Assembly (NCBI GenBank): GCA_031254075.1
Contig: JAIRVD010000234.1
Location: 1-9,166 of the forward strand
Source: Clostridiales bacterium
GTDB taxonomy: Bacteria > Bacillota > Clostridia > Lachnospirales > WQUN01
DNA length: 9,166 nt
Direction of reading: 5' to 3'
Both the position numbers and the translations under genes were made by a program. The notes below the pieces were generated by a model, which was not told where the DNA came from, did no database searches, and saw only the letters and a program-made list of their open reading frames with translations. Below, one piece after another: positions 6,450 through 9,166 of this stretch. How positions within the stretch are numbered: position 1 is the first letter of the stretch; every line of letters begins with the position of its first letter.

Positions 6450-7313
6450 TTACGTTGCTATGCTTTGTATCCATTCAATTGGTTTGTTAATGACTTCGGA
6501 AATATCGTTTAAATCAAAACCCTTTTTTAACATTTTAAGGGCTGTTTCACGTTTGCTGTCCTCTCGCCCCCGTTGTTCAATTTGTTCTTCAAGCCCAATT
6601 TCCTTTACTAAGTCACAAAATGCTTCTCTTGCGGTGGCACTCACCTCAAACACCTCCATGAATATTGCCTTATTTGCTTTTGCTATGCGATTAAGATATA
6701 TGTTGATTTTATCAATCTTGCCATATTTTTCGTAAGCATTGAGTACCTCGCTTACATCTTTTCGGGTTAGATTGCTTCGTAGATTTTTTAGGAAAACATT
6801 TTCTTCCGCGCTCAGTATTTTACTTTCGATTATTTGAATCGTCACGGTATCGTTTAAATAGTATATGCCTGTTTGGGCTTCTGTAATCTTAACACCGTTT
6901 ACGTTTTCAAGATAATCGAACAGCTTTATCGGTTTTGGGGTTACAACGAAACTGACGGTAATATCCTGTTTTGGCACTTCATTGTGAGCGGAGTATAACA
7001 TGGCGTAGGCAATGGCTTTATTATAGTCCCAAACGGTAAGATTGTCTGTTTCGGATTTGTACTCGAATAAATTTACACGCTTAAATATTTTTCCGATGTT
7101 TTTGTTAATCAAGGTATCTGCTGTTTTTTTGATTACGAGTACGTCAACCTCTAATGCTTTTTTATTAAGCTGATACTCACTTTCAAAGGTCAGTGAATCG
7201 GCATAATCGTAAAGTTCTAACTCTAATGCCGTTGCGAAAGCGTCATGCCAATAAACCTTTCCTTGCTTGTCGCTTTCTTGAACTATATCCGCTTGCTTGG
7301 TTTCTTCGCCCAT
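6450..7313 (-). CDS. Rpn-like PD-(D/E)XK nuclease-fold protein
   Basis: A 287-residue protein of a type common and often multi-copy in Clostridia, usually left as hypothetical or grouped with Rpn/transposase-like PD-(D/E)XK proteins. A nuclease core is visible in the N-terminal third: glutamates in the first helix (ATALELELYDY, 28-37), the metal-binding candidate D57 in LEVDVLVIKK, and the E-x-K pair E84/K86 in NLFEYKSE after the central strand. A helix with YNKAIAYAMLY (97-107) follows, as in related proteins. The middle region has NLRSNLTRKDVSEVL, and the C-terminal 30 residues (ETALKMLKKGFDLNDISEVI then NKPIEWIQSI) form the helix-turn-helix-like tail often seen in Rpn-type proteins. All three presumed catalytic positions are present, so it may be an active DNase; the substrate is unknown. 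No transposon ends or target-site repeats are seen around it. Start ATG 7311-7313 has a ggggg ribosome site four bases upstream. It has its own promoter and a strong terminator. Confidence 0.75.
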   Translation of the reverse strand: MGEETKQADIVQESDKQGKVYWHDAFATALELELYDYADSLTFESEYQLNKKALEVDVLVIKKTADTLINKNIGKIFKRVNLFEYKSETDNLTVWDYNKAIAYAMLYSAHNEVPKQDITVSFVVTPKPIKLFDYLENVNGVKITEAQTGIYYLNDTVTIQIIESKILSAEENVFLKNLRSNLTRKDVSEVLNAYEKYGKIDKINIYLNRIAKANKAIFMEVFEVSATAREAFCDLVKEIGLEEQIEQRGREDSKRETALKMLKKGFDLNDISEVINKPIEWIQSIAT

Positions 7314-7339
7314 AATTCCCCCACAACTTTATTAACTTC

Positions 7340-7368
7340 ATTTTAGCAAAGGAATTGCATAAACGCAA
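7340..7368 (-). promoter_or_regulatory. Sigma-A-type promoter for the Rpn-like gene
   Basis: On the minus strand, TTGCGT (7363-7368) and TAAAAT (7340-7345) are separated by exactly 17 bases. The -10 box matches TATAAT at five of six positions and is preceded by TGC, an extended -10. The -35 box matches only TTG. The -10 box lies about 27 bases before the start codon, leaving a short leader that contains the ribosome site. Confidence 0.7.
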
Positions 7369-7415
7369 GAAAAACACTGTTTTGCTTTGTTTTAGAAGGC
7401 TATTCCGGTTACTGT

Positions 7416-9166
7416 TCACACCCCAGCCGAGCTTAACAAACCCGTTAAACAATTCTTCGCCTCATCATAATTGTACTGCTTTAGGGCTGTCAGCGCGGCA
7501 GTCAACATCGTATTTACATCGCCGCCGAAATCATAAGCTGTCAATTTGCTTACCATATCTATACTGCTATCTACATTAAAATCATTGATGGCTTCAATCG
7601 CTTTTTGCACATTCTCGGTGAGATATGCCGCATCGCCCTTTTCTTTTTCTTCTTTCCCTGATTCTTCCATCGGGAAAATCAGGCTCAATTTACTGTGCAG
7701 CGCTAAAAGGTTTTCTATAAAATCAGGAAAATGTTCATTGCAATACTCGGCGTCATCATCCTTTGAGGCTGTTTCCAACCGATAGGCGGTATCGGACAAA
7801 CCTGCCGCGCCCACACCGGCAAGGACGGACTTCATCGCGTGTACTATGATGGAAAATGCTTTTATGTCGCCATCGCTAAGATATGCGGACATTTTTTCCC
7901 CATCGGCGGCGAGTTTCCGATGGAATAGTTTTAGGTTGCCAATATACATATCTGTTAAGCCGTTTACGCGGCGTAAGCCGGTTTCCGTATCTATCTCATC
8001 TATGCCGGACATGGTCTGTATAAAATCATCGTAGGCTCCGCTGTCATCGGTTGCTTTGGCTTCTTGTGTTATTTCCCGCACTTTGGTCTCGGGCAGCCAT
8101 TTTATTAGCGCCTCGGTCAGCACCGGCATTTCAATGGGTTTTGAAATAAACTCGTTAAAGCCGTTTGCCAAAAACATTTCCTTTGCCCCTTTTATCGCGT
8201 TGGCTGTCAGCGCGATAATGGCAACGTCCATATACTTCCCGCCTTGTTTTCTTATCTCCGCTGTGGTTTCAATACCGTCCATATCCGGCATCATATGATC
8301 CATAAATACAATGTCATACTCTTTCTCGGACACTTTGGCTATCGCCTTTCGCCCGGAGTCGGCCATATCCGCGTCAATTCCATAAAGGCTTAACAAACCG
8401 TGGGCAACCTTTAGGTTGTACTCATTGTCGTCTACTATCAGAATATTAGCATTATCAACGCGGATAGTCTTTTCTTCATGCCAATGGTCTTTAACGCTGA
8501 TTTCGGACGGATCGCCCATGACAATGGGGATTGTTATTGTAAAACAGCTCCCTTTTCCGTACTCACTTTGCAGCTCAATATTGCCGCCCATCATCTCGGC
8601 AAACCTCTTACAGATGGCAAGCCCAAGCCCGGAGCCGGAAATGTATCTGTTTTTTGAAGTGGACGACTGTTCATAATCATTAAATATGGTGGGTATATCT
8701 TCTTTGGCTATGCCGACGCCTGTATCCTGTATTTCAAAGACCATATTGCTGCCGTCGCTTGAATACTTCAATCGCACAAAGCCTTCTTCGGTAAACTTAA
8801 CGGCATTGCCGCAGAGATTTATAAGCATTTGCCGCAGGCGCACATCATCGCCGTACAGGTATTTTGGCAGTTCCCCTTCCGCTTCAAACCGGAACGCGAG
8901 GCCATTTTTCTTAGCCACATAGGTAAACATCGAAACAACATTATCCATCATCGAAGGGAAGTCATAATGCACAGGGTTTAGGCTCATTTTGCCTGACTCT
9001 ATTTTAGACATATCCAATATGTCATTGATAATAGACAGCAAGGAATGAGCCGATTCGCTGATGTCGTTTACGCACTCCATATCCCGTGGGGACAGGTTTG
9101 AGCGCGTTAATATTTCCGACATACCAATAATCGCGTTCATAGGTGTGCGTATTTCATGGCTCATAT
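7416..9166 (-). CDS. Hybrid sensor histidine kinase with receiver and Hpt domains (5' truncated)
   Basis: The C-terminal 582 residues are visible, numbered from the Met of the H-box; the sensory N-terminus continues beyond the window edge. HisKA opens with the phospho-accepting H3 in SHEIRTPMNAIIG. The HATPase_c domain (about 70-215) has the N box LINLCGNAVKF (N120), DTGVGI (147-152) and GSGLGLAICKRF (177-188). A receiver domain (about 239-358) has acidic D245/D246, phospho-acceptor D289 in FMDHMMPDMDG, T320 and K342. An Hpt domain (about 392-490) has its histidine at H442 in HAMKSVLAGVGA. All four phosphorelay elements look intact, so a His-Asp-His relay within one protein is expected, passing phosphate to a separate response regulator not seen here. 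The last about 70 residues contain two similar helical units, described as a finding. There is no strong terminator between this gene and the Rpn-like gene 102 bases on. Confidence 0.95.
   Translation of the reverse strand, partial: MSHEIRTPMNAIIGMSEILTRSNLSPRDMECVNDISESAHSLLSIINDILDMSKIESGKMSLNPVHYDFPSMMDNVVSMFTYVAKKNGLAFRFEAEGELPKYLYGDDVRLRQMLINLCGNAVKFTEEGFVRLKYSSDGSNMVFEIQDTGVGIAKEDIPTIFNDYEQSSTSKNRYISGSGLGLAICKRFAEMMGGNIELQSEYGKGSCFTITIPIVMGDPSEISVKDHWHEEKTIRVDNANILIVDDNEYNLKVAHGLLSLYGIDADMADSGRKAIAKVSEKEYDIVFMDHMMPDMDGIETTAEIRKQGGKYMDVAIIALTANAIKGAKEMFLANGFNEFISKPIEMPVLTEALIKWLPETKVREITQEAKATDDSGAYDDFIQTMSGIDEIDTETGLRRVNGLTDMYIGNLKLFHRKLAADGEKMSAYLSDGDIKAFSIIVHAMKSVLAGVGAAGLSDTAYRLETASKDDDAEYCNEHFPDFIENLLALHSKLSLIFPMEESGKEEKEKGDAAYLTENVQKAIEAINDFNVDSSIDMVSKLTAYDFGGDVNTMLTAALTALKQYNYDEAKNCLTGLLSSAGV

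Noticed and set aside
6450..7313. Rpn-like gene as part of an insertion sequence
   Set aside because: No terminal inverted repeats or target-site duplications are visible around it, and it has a normal promoter and terminator.
7319..7415. Terminator for the histidine kinase gene
   Set aside because: Only a short A/T-only symmetric element with almost no loop is present; it would not form a stable terminator hairpin.
8056..8922. Several plus-strand open frames opposite the histidine kinase
   Set aside because: The minus strand carries an unbroken kinase with all catalytic motifs; the plus-strand frames are short, lack ribosome sites and show no domains.

Overview
The window looks like chromosome from an anaerobic, low-to-mid GC Firmicute, most likely a member of the Clostridia. 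The evidence is a DnaD-domain protein next to a DnaC/DnaI-type helicase loader, a DUF3798-like lipoprotein, a SHOCT-like/DUF4097 protein, an ECF sigma factor with a membrane partner, and a PD-(D/E)XK (Rpn-like) protein of a kind common in clostridial genomes. I could not do a species-level placement. No tRNA, rRNA, CRISPR array, transposase or prophage gene is visible, and no gene-free stretch reaches 300 bases.

Region 1 (1-4368, plus strand) is a tightly packed run of five genes. It begins with the 3' part of a DnaD-domain replication-initiation protein, followed by an AAA+ helicase loader, then a lipoprotein whose ATG overlaps the loader's stop codon. Next come an 87-residue unknown protein and a DUF4097 (LiaX/YvlB-like) protein with a SHOCT-like N-terminus. 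The short gaps, good ribosome binding sites and a single strong terminator at the end (4387-4430) suggest one transcript, pairing replication-initiation genes with envelope-related ones. The small protein's N-terminus resembles that of the DUF4097 protein.

Region 2 (4504-6347, plus strand) is a two-gene ECF sigma factor/membrane partner module with a one-base start/stop overlap. The partner has a very short cytoplasmic part, one membrane helix, a Pro/Thr-rich linker and a large exported part that may contain an internal duplication. It ends at a bidirectional hairpin (6380-6415) shared with the converging minus-strand genes.

Region 3 (6450-9166, minus strand) holds an Rpn-like PD-(D/E)XK nuclease-fold protein with a convincing sigma-A-type promoter of its own. 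Upstream of it lies the 3' part of a hybrid sensor histidine kinase running HisKA, HATPase, receiver, Hpt and a small repeated helical tail. The kinase's sensory N-terminus is outside the window, and no partner response regulator is visible.

I do not see a clearly new defence or mobile system. The most unusual parts are the replication/envelope gene string of region 1, the sigma factor's large non-classical membrane partner, and several inverted repeats inside or just upstream of genes.
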